Part shown: piece by piece, positions 35,035 to 46,169 of the stretch
How the letters are laid out: every line of letters begins with the position of its first letter
Numbering within the stretch: the stretch's first letter is position 1
Source: Apoderus coryli
Lineage: Eukaryota; Arthropoda; Insecta; Coleoptera; Attelabidae
Direction of reading: 5' to 3'
Length of the DNA: 64,000 nucleotides
Assembly (NCBI GenBank): GCA_911728435.2
Contig: OU452202.1
Span: forward strand, 18,269,135 to 18,333,134
Translations under genes and position numbers: made by a program
The notes under the pieces: generated by a model
What the model was told of the DNA's origin: nothing
The model's input: the letters and a program-made list of their open reading frames with translations, nothing else
Databases searched by the model: none

Positions 35035-37125
35035 TACAGGGTGGTCCAAGGAAAAGTTTGCACCTAGCTTTTCTCTTTTTTTTGTAGTCGAATGCGAAAA
35101 TGCTCGGACACGTCGATTTTGCTTTTAAGGGGGACACATTTTAAACATATTTTTCGATCTGCGCCTTTAACCCCCTAGCGGGGGTGAGTAACAACCCTAA
35201 AATTTTAAATGGAAAGAGGGGTCTAATGACATATCATTTGAAAGGACACAAAATTGTCTTTCTAATGATACCCTATTTGTCGAATTTTACTAAAACAGTT
35301 AATACGAAAACGACTTTAAAGACATTAAGCCGATAATTTTGGTATTAATGAGAAATACAAATAAGTTTTAATTATTACGACTGAAAACAACTACAATCAT
35401 TTCTAAATTATTTACTTTGAAGAAAAACGGGATTTCAAAAACACTATCTTATTTATCAGAACTAAATTCCTCACTAATCGTTTGCGTTTTTTGTTGAAAT
35501 AAAAACTGCAGATACGTGTAGGAAAAGAATTTACACCGTTTATTTTAGTCTTTTCATTGATTCAGTTTGGTTGCTTCTCAAGTTATTTTACTTTTACCGT
35601 ACAAAATGATTTATTCCATTCTAGAACGAGTTGAAATTGTTAAACTTTATTTTCAAAATAATAGTAGTGCTAGACTTACGGCTCGCTTATTTAATGAGAG
35701 ACATCCCGATAAAAATGTGAATGATGTGTACGTTGGCAAGTTAGTTAAAAAGTTTGTAGATACCGGATCTGTCTGTAATGTAAAACACCAGCCGCAGAAA
35801 CCGATCAGAAATGAAGCTGTGGAAGTCGCTGTTTTAGGACATGTTGAAATGGATCATAGTCAAAGTACCCGTCAACTAGCTGAAGCCTCAGGTGTCTCCC
35901 GTTCGTCCATAATACGAATTTTAAAAGCGTACAAATTTCATCCGTACAAAATCAAATTAGTACAGGAACTAAATGAGGATGATCCTGATAGAAGGCTGCA
36001 ATTTTGTGAAGCAATGAGCCAGCGTTTAATTGAAGATCCGCAATTATTATTTAACATTTGTTTTTCCGACGAATGCACATTTTATTTGAATGGAGCTGTA
36101 AATAGGCACAATTGCCGTTACTGGGATGACAGTAACCCACATTTATTCCGTGAGGTTCATACCCAGTATCCTCAAAAAATAAACGTCTGGTGTGGCATAT
36201 TAGGAAATCATATTATAGGACCACTTTTTATTCCTGGAAATTTAACTGGTGAAGTGTACCTAAACATGCTTGAAGACACAATTGATCCTTTAATAACACA
36301 AATAATAGAAGATGACCAAAATCATACTGCTGATCGGCTTTATTTCCAGCAAGATGGAGCACCTCCGAACTATGTGGCTCCTGTAAGACAGTTCTTAGAT
36401 GACCGGTTCCCTGGACGGTGGATTGGAAGGAGGGGCCCAATTGAATGGCCTGCCAGGTCACCGGATTTATCGCCTTTAGACTTTTTTCTTTGGGGGCACT
36501 TAAAAAATAAATGTTTTGCCACGAAGCCCGAGTCCATAGAAGATCTTCGCCAACGCATTACAGAAGAGTGCAGAAACATAACACCTGATATGCTACAAAA
36601 TGTTAAAAATAGATTTGAACAAAATCTGTATTATTGTATGGAATCAAATGGGTCACATTTTCAACATTTGTTAATGTAACGTTTTAATAAATCAATTTAA
36701 CAGCTTGTTTACTTTTTTTACAAAGCAGTGTTAAAACTAACAAACATTGGAATGTACTAACGATTGCAGGTGTTTTCACTCGCAATAATTAAAACTTATT
36801 TGTATTTCTCATTAATACCAAAATTATCGGCTTAATGTCTTTAAAGTCGTTTTCGTATTAACTGTTTTAGTAAAATTCGACAAATAGGGTATCATTAGAA
36901 AGACAATTTTGTGTCCTTTCAAATGATATGTCATTAGACCCCTCTTTCCATTTAAAATTTTAGGGTTGTTACTCACCCCCGCTAGGGGGTTAAAGGCGCA
37001 GATCGAAAAATATGTTTAAAATGTGTCCCCCTCAAAAGCAAAATCGACGTGTCCGAGCATTTTCGCATTCGACTACAAAAAAAAGAGAAAAGCTAGGTGC
37101 AAACTTTTCGTTGGACCACCCTGTA
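35035..37125 (+). mobile_element. Mariner-type DD41D transposon, apparently complete
   Basis: Ends: TACAGGGTGGTCCAAGGAAA at 35035 and its inverse at 37125, both starting with TA and flanked by further TA dinucleotides. The TIRs are about 355 bp (35035-35390 against 36770-37125) with few mismatches, for example GGTATTAATGAGAAATACAA at the inner part on both sides. An uninterrupted transposase lies between. Near-identity of the arms suggests relatively recent insertion or arm homogenisation. Confidence 0.93.
35567..36679 (+). CDS. DD41D mariner-family transposase, uninterrupted
   Basis: Cut-and-paste transposase that would bind the flanking TIRs and move the element via TA sites. The 370-codon frame opens at 35567, but the internal ATG at 35606 (residue 14, MIYSILERVEIVKLYFQ) is the likelier start because similarity to relatives begins there. 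Residues 20-75 form the first helix-turn-helix and about 98-132 the second (SQSTRQLAEASGVSRSSI, then the HPYKI linker). The catalytic acids are D168 (FSDE), D263 (FQQDG) and D305 (PLDFF), with 41 residues between the last two. The GRWIGRRGPIEWPARSPDL block is typical of this lineage. All catalytic residues are kept and there is no stop or frameshift, so it may be active. The frame ends 90 bp before the right TIR. Confidence 0.93.
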   Translation: MVASQVILLLPYKMIYSILERVEIVKLYFQNNSSARLTARLFNERHPDKNVNDVYVGKLVKKFVDTGSVCNVKHQPQKPIRNEAVEVAVLGHVEMDHSQSTRQLAEASGVSRSSIIRILKAYKFHPYKIKLVQELNEDDPDRRLQFCEAMSQRLIEDPQLLFNICFSDECTFYLNGAVNRHNCRYWDDSNPHLFREVHTQYPQKINVWCGILGNHIIGPLFIPGNLTGEVYLNMLEDTIDPLITQIIEDDQNHTADRLYFQQDGAPPNYVAPVRQFLDDRFPGRWIGRRGPIEWPARSPDLSPLDFFLWGHLKNKCFATKPESIEDLRQRITEECRNITPDMLQNVKNRFEQNLYYCMESNGSHFQHLLM

Positions 37126-40100
37126 TATACGTAGACGTAGGTATAATAAATATATGATGGGGGTTAACTTTATAAACATTAAAATTAAAATGTAAAAGCA
37201 CCATCCGACATGCTGAACAAAAAGTAAGGGGCTCCTTTGGGAGAATTATATTAACTTATTAATCAATTGCTTGACTTTAAGCAGGATTTATTATATTATT
37301 TATTAATGAGTAATGCAATCAAATCTAGGAGGATAGCATGACTGCGGTGACGATAACAGAAAGACTTTACAATCGATAATTACTGGCGAAAATAACAGTA
37401 TTAGTAGAAGTTAAGAGATTTTCTTCGAAAAGAAAAAGAAATAACTCCGATTTTCTCGCAAACCGATAAATCGATTTCGATAAAATAATTTTTAATGGTG
37501 GTAAAACAGGCGGAACTGTTTTTCATCAAACATGCCGCAACTGTCTTCATCTGAGGTCATTAGATCACATCACTTTTTGCTCTCAGTTTTGACTCTTAAT
37601 TAATGAAATTCGCTCTCAGTTTGGACTCTTAATTCATGAAATTCGTGCAAACTTCCTTCTGTTCATTGGTTGTAAATCAGGATATATCTCATTAAACTTT
37701 CTGAATGTTCATTCTATAATTTTGTCAGATTTCCAATGAATAATAAATAAGTTCATTAAAACTTCATTAGAGTAATTATTTTTTATATTTTCTTTATGTT
37801 CACGACACTTTCGTTAATAATCAACTTAAGCTCTAAATGCCAAGTTATTACGATTTTAATGATTCGTGACGATTTATGGCTATGTAATGAAAATAATAAC
37901 TTTTTCTAGAAACTTGCATTTATTTCGAAAACCTTATCAATTAGGAATATGAACATGCTGGTACGTAATCTCTTTTGATATTTGTATTTTCTTTTAATGA
38001 TTAGATTTCATTATTATTTCTAAATGTATTCTTTAGGTATAATATGGTCGCGGTAGTATTAGTTATTGTAATTAATGGCATTAGGTTAAGTAGGTATTTA
38101 GGGTTTAACGTGTAAAAATATTGGATTTAAGTATTTATTTGTAAACTTCCTATGTAAATGGTATTTAACTGTCGAGCAGTAAAACTATTATTATTATTAT
38201 TATTATAGGCACTATTTTTTTGATGTACGACATCACAAAGCATTTCTCAATATTTATAAGCATTCTGTTGTGAAATGACCAATCAGATACAGCCCTCACA
38301 TCAGACTGTAACAGATCGGACATTTTCAATAATTTAAAGTCATCCGCATAATAACAATGCAGATGAGTGTGACTTCTATCAGTGAGTCAATAAAAGTGTT
38401 AAAAACAATTTGGGACCCCTAAATTGTTTCCGTGATGCAGACCGGATGTGTTGACAATCCGATCAGAGAATTACCAATCAAGTTAACGTTGAATTCACCC
38501 ATTTTTTTTCTTTATATGATGGTTTACGAGGTTCCATGGGTGCTTGGTAGCAATTGGCGTACAAGAAATATTTCGTTTGTGAACTAAAAGTTTCAAAAAA
38601 CTGTTTATTTTTTTGGTAAAAAGTAAACCAAGTGTGTTAGGGAACCTTCGACAGAAGCATGACTTCGCATACAAAAGACAAGTTTCCCGATGATTACGTT
38701 TACCAAAATTCTATGAATTATTTTTTTTACTTTTAAATTAAAATTTAAAGTTTAAAAGTCAATCATGCAAAAAGCCATATAGAGTTCTATAATACCAACG
38801 TATTTTCACACAATAAAATCCGGTCTCCCACACATACTATCTGACTTCTATATAGATATAGTATACCTATGCAGTGCTGTTATTTACGTTTCACCGAGTT
38901 TTGTCGCAAAATGTACGTTTTGCAAATTAATTCCATCTGGATGGTCGCTTTCACTGCCTTTTGATTCATTAGTCATTAATTGGTAGTGTCCTTCATGATA
39001 ATTTCTAAACGAATTCAGACCGACCAGCTAATCAACCAACCACGACAACCCGCCCAATGATGATGCCTTTTCCTTTTTATATATTTTTAAATTTATTATA
39101 GAAAACCCATCACGTCGATCACTATGTTACAACATTATATAATTCTCTCGGTAAACTACTGTAATAAATATACAGACTGTCCGCAAAGTAAAGGATTATT
39201 GCCAAAATGGATTTCGAATTAAATACGTAGGCTACAAAATTGCTAAACATATCAAAAACTGGCATGTATGGCTTTTCTTTTAAAAATGCACCGCATTTTG
39301 AAAGTAATGGCCCATTCCGTTATTCTACGGATTTGTTATAACGAAAACTGTATGGAGCTATACCACTACAAATGGAAATGAACCTTTTAGTCATATTTTC
39401 AATACTTACTGTTTCTCTTTGATTAAAACCATGTCTGCCGTGCACAGGTTCATGAATTTGGCACCAATCGAGGTATTATGCAGGTTTTAATGTATAAAAA
39501 ATTGGCTTCAAGTACAGATTAAACCATACTTGTATCTCAATTAGTTTTGAAGACGGAGGCCAATGGATGATCAATGTACTTACAAAAAAGTTTTGCTCAA
39601 AAAAAAAATTGTATTTTCTGAAATTCGGATGTCAAAATTATTTTGTAATATTTTACTAAGGCAAAAAAATGTACAGCTAATTACAACATTTTGCCATTCA
39701 AGGTTTTTTCAAATTTCATTAACAACAAAGGTACACTGTTTCGCCATAGTAACCTCACTTTTTAGTTAAATGTGCGAAAGTTGAGCTATTGATTTTCTTT
39801 ATATTATGTTATCGAGTCGTCGCGAGTGAAATTAATGTTTCGGCTCTTAAACGGAAAGCCTACGCAGGTATGTTTTTTTTTTACTTTTTGTATACAGTTT
39901 AGTAAGAATAAGAGACATAATTTTTTAAATTTAAATTTTGAAATAAGAATAAAATTAAAATTAAAATAATTTTATGGCCTATCGCACTAGAGTGCTGGTT
40001 TTACCTACACAATGGATTTTGTTTAATTTAGCAGGGCCTCAGTCTAATTCGGAAGAACCAGACCGAGACATGTGGGTCGACAGATATTGACAAATTGATT

Positions 40101-40669
40101 TCGCTCTATTATTAGTTAGCAAAATAATTGAACAAAAAAGTACAGTACTTTGCATCATTTTACAAACGTTTTTTTTTTTTTGCGTGATCTTGATGGCAAA
40201 ATGATGTGTCCAACAAAAACAGAAATATTTTTAATACTTATGCTCGTACACTACAAAAAATATCTGCAAGGCCTGGTGATTTTACATAATAAATGAATAT
40301 CGACAATGTAATATTTACCATAACATCCAAGTAATTTATAAGTTACAGATACTTAGATGTATTATTACATCAAAAACTAAACATGCAAATTTACCTATGA
40401 CATGCCTTTATTTGTATGTAAAACATGTACATAATGGGAATATTACATTAAATTTTATTCACAAATAATTAAAACTAAAAATCCAATCCTTGTACTAATT
40501 ATTACATAACTGAATGTGTAAATTTACCTATCAATACATGCTTATATTTTGCATATATTTATAACAATGTAATTTTTACATGGTAAACCAGGGCATAATA
40601 TTACCTATGATTTTTAAGGTAATTTTACACAAATTTTATTTGTAGTGTATAGTGATTAATGTATAAAAT
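37126..40669. other. Non-coding stretch
   Basis: Holds a 33-bp tandem duplication (37579-37644), an (ATT)n microsatellite near 38189-38207, a lone mariner-like end near 39172 (TACAGACTGTCCGC), and at 40260-40640 several imperfect copies of a TAAATTTACCTAT / ATGTAATATTTACC motif in both orientations. No gene recognised. Confidence 0.45.
37579..37644. repeat. 33-bp tandem duplication
   Basis: GCTCTCAGTTTTGACTCTTA and 13 more bases occur twice head to tail with two mismatches. Confidence 0.9.
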
Positions 40670-40734
40670 TATTTCTTTTTCTTTCTTGGGGTTAAGGTTC
40701 TTCTAAGCAAAAAATTTTTTTTTTTTTTTTTCTC

Positions 40735-41211
40735 TTGAAATACACAGCCAAAAAGTATGCTTCACTACCGTATATACATGGTCTATCAGAAAATCTCAGC
40801 AATAAATTAAAAAAACATAACATAACAGTCTGTCACAAAAACACAAATACATTGAAGACTTCAATATACACAAAGCTGAAATCTAAAACACCAATATTGA
40901 AGAATACCCTTGTAGTATACAACATACCATGCAAAGACTGTAATGCTACATACATCGGACAAACAAAACAATACTTAGAAAAAAGGTTGGCTAATCACAA
41001 AAACCCTAACTCAGGACAAACAGCACTGAAGAAACATTCCCAATCACACAACCATCAATTTGACTTTGACAGTACCACAATACTAACAAAAGAACATGAC
41101 AGACGAAAAAGAGAAATATTGGAGATGATTCACATAAAAAAAAACACGAACAGCATTAATGATAGAACAGACATACAATTTCTTAGCCAAATTTATAATA
41201 ATATCATATAA
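40735..41211 (+). CDS. Penelope-like element, end of RT plus GIY-YIG endonuclease (truncated)
   Basis: 158 codons, open to the stop at 41211. The first part (SLPYIHGLSENLSNKLKKHN, about residues 10-60) is the PLE segment following the RT core. Residues 55-130 form the nuclease: NIPCKDCNATYIGQTKQYLE, then KRLANH, with the two-cysteine linker seen in PLEs and the conserved R and H, and E in KREILEMIHI. This nuclease cuts the target to prime cDNA synthesis. The RT domain is missing, so the copy cannot move alone. The listed first residue is only where the frame opens. The hammerhead-like motif lies about 480 bp 3'. Confidence 0.85.
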   Translation: MKYTAKKYASLPYIHGLSENLSNKLKKHNITVCHKNTNTLKTSIYTKLKSKTPILKNTLVVYNIPCKDCNATYIGQTKQYLEKRLANHKNPNSGQTALKKHSQSHNHQFDFDSTTILTKEHDRRKREILEMIHIKKNTNSINDRTDIQFLSQIYNNII

Positions 41212-41693
41212 CATGGCACACTGGCAATCAACAACTAATAAAAAATGTAAATGTATGTCCTCTAATTTAATAAGTAAAAAACATCACTATCCATAAAACA
41301 AAAAAAAACTTCTAATACATCCCTCGTAAACGATGTGGTAGTTGGCTGATAAAGTGGTAAAATAAAATATATAAAAGGAAAAAAAAAAAAAAAAAACTCC
41401 AACTGATACCTTTGTGTGTATACCCATCAATGAACAAAAATTTTAATTCAAACAAAATACCCACTAAAAGTGGTATATTCCATAGAACCATGCGATGTTG
41501 GTAAGGTAAAAACAAAAAAAAATTTCAAAATAGAAAATAATTTAAGAATAAGTATTATATGTAATTGTGTATGTGTTTTATATATTACCTATTTACACTG
41601 AATGTTGTTGTGATGTAGTGTACATGTACCACTTACTTGTTAGTTTTAATTCTGTTTACAAAAAACAAAAAAAAAAATATTTTTTAGAAAGAG

Positions 41694-41740
41694 ATGTACC
41701 TGAGGAAGGCTAATGAGCCGAAACGTTGTACGTGGGTGAC
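41694..41740 (+). ncRNA. Hammerhead-like motif at PLE 3' end (degenerate)
   Basis: CTGAGGA (one change from CTGATGA) is followed by an unpaired A, stem II GGC/GCC around an AT-rich loop, then GAAACGTTGTA, giving a GTA-type triplet. Stem I pairing is weak. Position, 3' of the GIY-YIG ORF and just before the A-rich end, matches PLE architecture. Probably inactive. Confidence 0.6.
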
Positions 41741-41822
41741 ATTGAAATAAACATATTTCAAGAGAAAAAAAAAAAAAATTTTTGCTTAGAAGAACCTTAA
41801 CCCCAAGAAAGAAAAAGAAATA

Positions 41823-43279
41823 AAAAACTGTAACAAGGTTCAAGAAAAAGACATTACTAAAATGTATAAAATGAATTACTTAGGCAAAAAGGAGTCTAAG
41901 TCGCAAACTTCAACTCATTTGTGCAATTTTTAACAGTTTGGCAAATAAATAATTCTAATACATACATAAATCATAAAAAATGCAAGTAAAACTAGTAAAA
42001 ATATCACCATAATATTCCAAATCAATTGTCAAATATATGCATATCTGCATTTTAAAACCAATACATAGTAGAGTTGTATATTTTCAATGACAATGACAAA
42101 TAAAATTCGAATCTCCACAAAAATAAACTTAATAGAAATTTATAATTAGCATCCAAACATGTTTCGGAACTTACACCAGTTCCTTCATCAGTGGCGAAAA
42201 GAGAAACTTACTAAATTAATGTTCCAGAAAATTTCCATTGGGGCTCTCCTATGGAAAAATGTTGTTGTTGTTTGTATCAATAAATTATTAAACTAAATTA
42301 AGCAAAAACTAACATTATTCTGTTATTTTATGATTATTTTAATCGATTATATTAATTAATCTGATATTATTTAATCACCTCGACATAAATCGAAAAATGA
42401 ATAAATTATTAAGTAAACTTGTGTCTGAAATCCAAGTTGTGTATGTCAAAACGAAATTTGATCTTATGTATGATGGTCGTTTTTTTAAAAATTCATACTT
42501 CTTAAACTTATCCGAAATATTAAACAATTTTTCATTGGTTCAATACACATTAACCATAAGAAAATTAGATCACATTGGCGTTCGAAAAAAGTTAAAAAGG
42601 GGTTAAAATCTTAAAAAAAAAAAACATATTTCGTAAACATAGATGAAATATTGACTAGCTATTTATAGCTTTGATAGAGTATAACCTATATGAAATGTAT
42701 AATAAAAAACTTGCTTACCTAGGCTTCGTAAATAGTGAAAAAGGGGTTGTAATAAAAAAAATCTTTGTCTTACTGGAAATATGGAATTACTTAAATAAAA
42801 TCTAACCGCTGTCTACAATTAAAAAAAAAATGACAAAAAGGTCACAGAAATATTTCTTTTACAATTAAATATGAGCTATTCGTGCCTAGGGGGCAACAGT
42901 GTATTTTTATTAATTTGGCAAATTTTAAAAATTATCCATCCGTCATTCCGCACGGGAATTTAAGGAAACTCTCAGTTTTTTTAACCATACAATTTGTATT
43001 TTAAACGATAATCATCGAGAATGCTTTATGCAATACAAAGCGTATTTCCATGTATATTTTGGAAATTCCTAGATAGATTTCGGTAAATTCGCTTCCGGAC
43101 AGGGAGAACGAACGTAGAAATCTAACTAAGTAAAATATGCCTCTATTAGTGAATGGGGATAACCTTAATCAAGATCCGTTTCTCAACAATAAAATTGTTT
43201 TGAATTTAATTTATTAAATATATTTTCGGAAAGGATATGGACATTATTATTTCAACAACATCAAAAAATTTAAATTGTG
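41823..43279. other. Non-coding stretch
   Basis: Contains one hammerhead-like motif (separate entry). No gene recognised. Confidence 0.4.
42150..42200 (-). ncRNA. Hammerhead-like motif, probable solo PLE end
   Basis: Minus strand: CCA, CTGATGA (42185-42191), unpaired A, a five-pair stem II GGAAC/GTTCC with an 8-nt loop, GAAAC (42161-42165), ATGTT, then TGG closing a short stem I. The core is intact. Stem III has no workable loop in a monomer. No coding part of a PLE lies nearby. Confidence 0.6.
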
Positions 43280-44137
43280 TTAGTCTTCTTCCTCGTCACT
43301 GTCACTATCTATAAAAACATCGACAATATCTGCTCCGAAAATCTTCCTGGCTACTGTTCCAATACTGCCAGTAACTGTTTTTCTAGCAGATTTAACAGTA
43401 CTGTTGACTTTATTATCAACTTGAGCAAAATCTGATTGAGCCTTATCTTTAAATCCCGCGATATTATCATGTATCACCTTGGAGACTTTATCTGGATCAT
43501 CGAAAGTTATGTTCTCGTTTTCTTGTAATGAATTTGTGCCTAGTTGCATTATTTTTGAGTTCATAGTTTCTTTGGTATTGTTTATAGTATCTTTTGTTAA
43601 CTTATCTTGGGCTATAAAATCATCTGCAAATCTAGATGTATAATCGAAAATGGTTTGACGTAGATTATTTTCAGCTTCAATCTCTTCAAGTGTCTTTTTT
43701 CCTGTAGGTAGAATAAAATGGTCAGTAATGTCTATTGCACTAGAAAGTCTTCGTTTGAATCCAGAGTCCTTATCAAGCTTCATACGAATATCTTGCGTTA
43801 GTTTGTCCGAAAACGCTAAGAGCAGTTGTTCAGTTGCTAATCGAAATTCTTTATCATGTTTACCTTCAAATAAGTCTTTAACTGCATTGTCAGTTGCAGT
43901 TTTCGCATTTTTTACTTGATTTGCTGTTTGTATTTGGATGGTTTTAAAGTCTTTGATAGCACAGTCCTGCACGCGTGCCAAGTTTGATTTTAGCGGGTCG
44001 GTAGTTTCAAACTTTTTACGTACGTTGTTCTGTATAGTTTCCACTTCTTGAGATAATCTTGACTCAGTTTGTTCAATGGTTTTGCTGACGGATTTTTTAA
44101 CAGAATTAACGCTTGGTGTTTCGTCATCAGTTTCCAT
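43280..44137 (-). CDS. Uncharacterised helical protein, single exon (orphan gene)
   Basis: 285-codon ORF on the minus strand. The ATG at 44137 is immediately preceded by an in-frame TAA, fixing the start. The family is not recognised. The N-terminus is acidic and serine/threonine-rich (METDDETPSVNSVKKSVSKT). Residues about 20-265 are strongly helix-forming with many K, D, E, N, T and spaced hydrophobics, without the long regular heptads of a classic coiled coil. The C-terminus ends in a nine-residue acidic run (DSDSDEEED). There is no signal peptide, membrane segment or transposon motif. Amphipathic stretches such as TVKSARKTVTGSIGTVARKI recall lipid- or membrane-associating helices. Its codon-like composition and single long frame among decayed TEs argue for a real, conserved gene. 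Its neighbour at 46170 is transcribed divergently. Confidence 0.75.
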   Translation of the reverse strand: METDDETPSVNSVKKSVSKTIEQTESRLSQEVETIQNNVRKKFETTDPLKSNLARVQDCAIKDFKTIQIQTANQVKNAKTATDNAVKDLFEGKHDKEFRLATEQLLLAFSDKLTQDIRMKLDKDSGFKRRLSSAIDITDHFILPTGKKTLEEIEAENNLRQTIFDYTSRFADDFIAQDKLTKDTINNTKETMNSKIMQLGTNSLQENENITFDDPDKVSKVIHDNIAGFKDKAQSDFAQVDNKVNSTVKSARKTVTGSIGTVARKIFGADIVDVFIDSDSDEEED

Positions 44138-46169
44138 TTAACTGATATAGAAAATACTAAAATTTTAACTTTATTTATGGCTGAATTTTTAGGTTATATT
44201 TATGACATTGTGCTGATTATAGGTTTCATGTAATTGTCAACTATGACACATACAGCTTAACAATAGTATCTAGACATTTATCTATGATAACAATTTTTAA
44301 ATCTAACCTTACAAACATAATTTGAACTATTTCTTACAGTAAAGGACCTTTGACCTTTTGTAATAAATGCTTCGTGTAAAATCTTTGCTACAGAAATGCT
44401 TTGAAGTAACTGATAACGGATGGTTATTCCTCTCATATTAAAAAAAGAAGTTCGCACAAACTGATACAAATAATTTCGAGCATAATTATTTATTGGTTAT
44501 GAGTAAGAATAAGGATAATAATTAATTAGGAACATAGAAGGCGTAAACGGTATGTTTGTTTGTATGTGAAGCATATTATTTACACATAGGTGATTTTGTT
44601 TATCTACACGAGAAACGCACATTAAATTACGTCGCTGCTGAACTATTGTTTGGTGATGGTGGTCCCTTTGATTATTGTTTTCATCAAATGAAAGCCTTTG
44701 AGAAGAGCCCGATTCATTTATTGATAGAAATTACAATACACGACGAATTGGTTGGGGCAGCACAGCGGCGGTTCATAATCATGTAAATATATAGTTTATC
44801 CACTATCCATTGCGAACCTACCAATTCACCTGAAACATCTTTGAATCATCCACTAAAGTAATAAATAAAAGATATACGAAGATTTGTCTAGGTCTTTCCG
44901 TTATCAAATTTTCTTTTAGATGTGGATCTTAAATATAACAGTTTCGAAAATTTTCTATAGCTTTGGCATGCTTTTGTTACACAGCATATATTTTTTTGTT
45001 GTGGTATTCGGAGATCATCAGATCCTTCATTTCATGTACGTGAGCTAAAAATACCATGTGTGGTTGCTATTTACCAATTACTTTGTTTACATGACGTAGT
45101 TGACAGTTAGAGCAGCTCGGCGAGGTGACATTCTCACCTGCCACTCAGCTCACTTACAGAGTTGTTGTAAAAGCAACGCAAAATTTTCAAAATTATCGTT
45201 AACAATAAAAGGATTTGTAAAAGGAGCGTAAGAAATGTGCTGATATTTGTTGTTGAAGGATACCGCCAACAATTGACAAAATTACCATTACATCTTCGCC
45301 TCTTTAGATTTTTTTCAATTTTACAAAAAATTACATATTCAATTCAAATTTATAAGAACTTCGCTTGGACATTTTGGCTCTGAGAATATCGAGTTCATAA
45401 GGATTACGAGAAGCCTATTGGGCGAACAAAATAAATTGTAGAATGTCTTACGATGATTTATGAGGCGATCCAAAAATAATCTTTCAGAATTTTGTCGAAA
45501 TTGTAAAATTAAATATACCATAAGTCGTATACCTATTTCAAATATACCATTACAGTTTGGCTTTTTCTAGAAATTATTTAGTATTTTAATTATTAATAAT
45601 TTAGTACAACAAGAAATAATATTAATACAAATTATAAGCTAAGTAGTACATTTTTACAAAAATTTTAACAGAATTGTCCATAGGCATATTAGTATAGTTA
45701 TTCCAAATTTTCAAAATTTTTCAAATATTCCGAAAAACATCAGTTCCTCGGGGCACACCCTGTATAGATAGTATAAAAGTGAACTTATTTTCTCTGAATT
45801 AAACTGATTTTCTCTTCATAAGATTCTTTTGCTGCTACCGCTAGCAGATTTATAGTGGTTTGCCTTATAGCAAACATTGTATCAAAAACGGGTTGGATTT
45901 TCTCTAATTGTCGATGAAAAAATTGCGTCCATGACTGACCTTCATTTTATGTTTTTAAGAACTTCGTAACGAATCGTAGCGGCAAATTTTATTTGCTCTG
46001 GTCTAAAGACATAATATACTTTAAATTTTATCACTGCCAAAAGAACGCTCTATGCTTAATTAACAATTCCCTACAACTTGTGACAGTACACTAAATATTT
46101 TCTAATCAAACTGACGTTTAAAAATGTATAACTGTCACCTCCATCTAGACTAAAACTACAACAAAAACA
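44138..46169. other. Intergenic region between divergent orphan genes
   Basis: About 2 kb would contain both promoters. A 76-codon plus-strand ORF (44556-44786) has no recognised domain. A short perfect hairpin AGGTGA/TCACCT lies at about 45122. One mariner-like end (ACACCCTGTATAG) lies at about 45755. No clear TATA/initiator pair could be assigned. Confidence 0.4.

Larger units (their letters stand above)
40670..41822 (+). mobile_element. Penelope-like element 3' part within ~70-bp inverted repeats
   Basis: Arm 40670-40743 is the inverse of arm 41752-41822. Both contain TGGGGTTAAGGTTCTTCTAA-type sequence, an A/T run and the TTTCAAGAG / CTCTTGAAA junction. Inside are a GIY-YIG endonuclease ORF and a hammerhead-like 3' end. 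The right arm includes the element's A-rich end and what looks like flanking target. Either a PLE fragment inserted in a palindromic DNA element, or PLE integration produced an inverted duplication of its own end plus target. Confidence 0.75.

Noticed and set aside
45005..45055. Minus-strand GGATCTGATGATCTCCGAAT as a hammerhead
   Set aside because: Stem II and GAAAC are absent; only the core heptamer matches.
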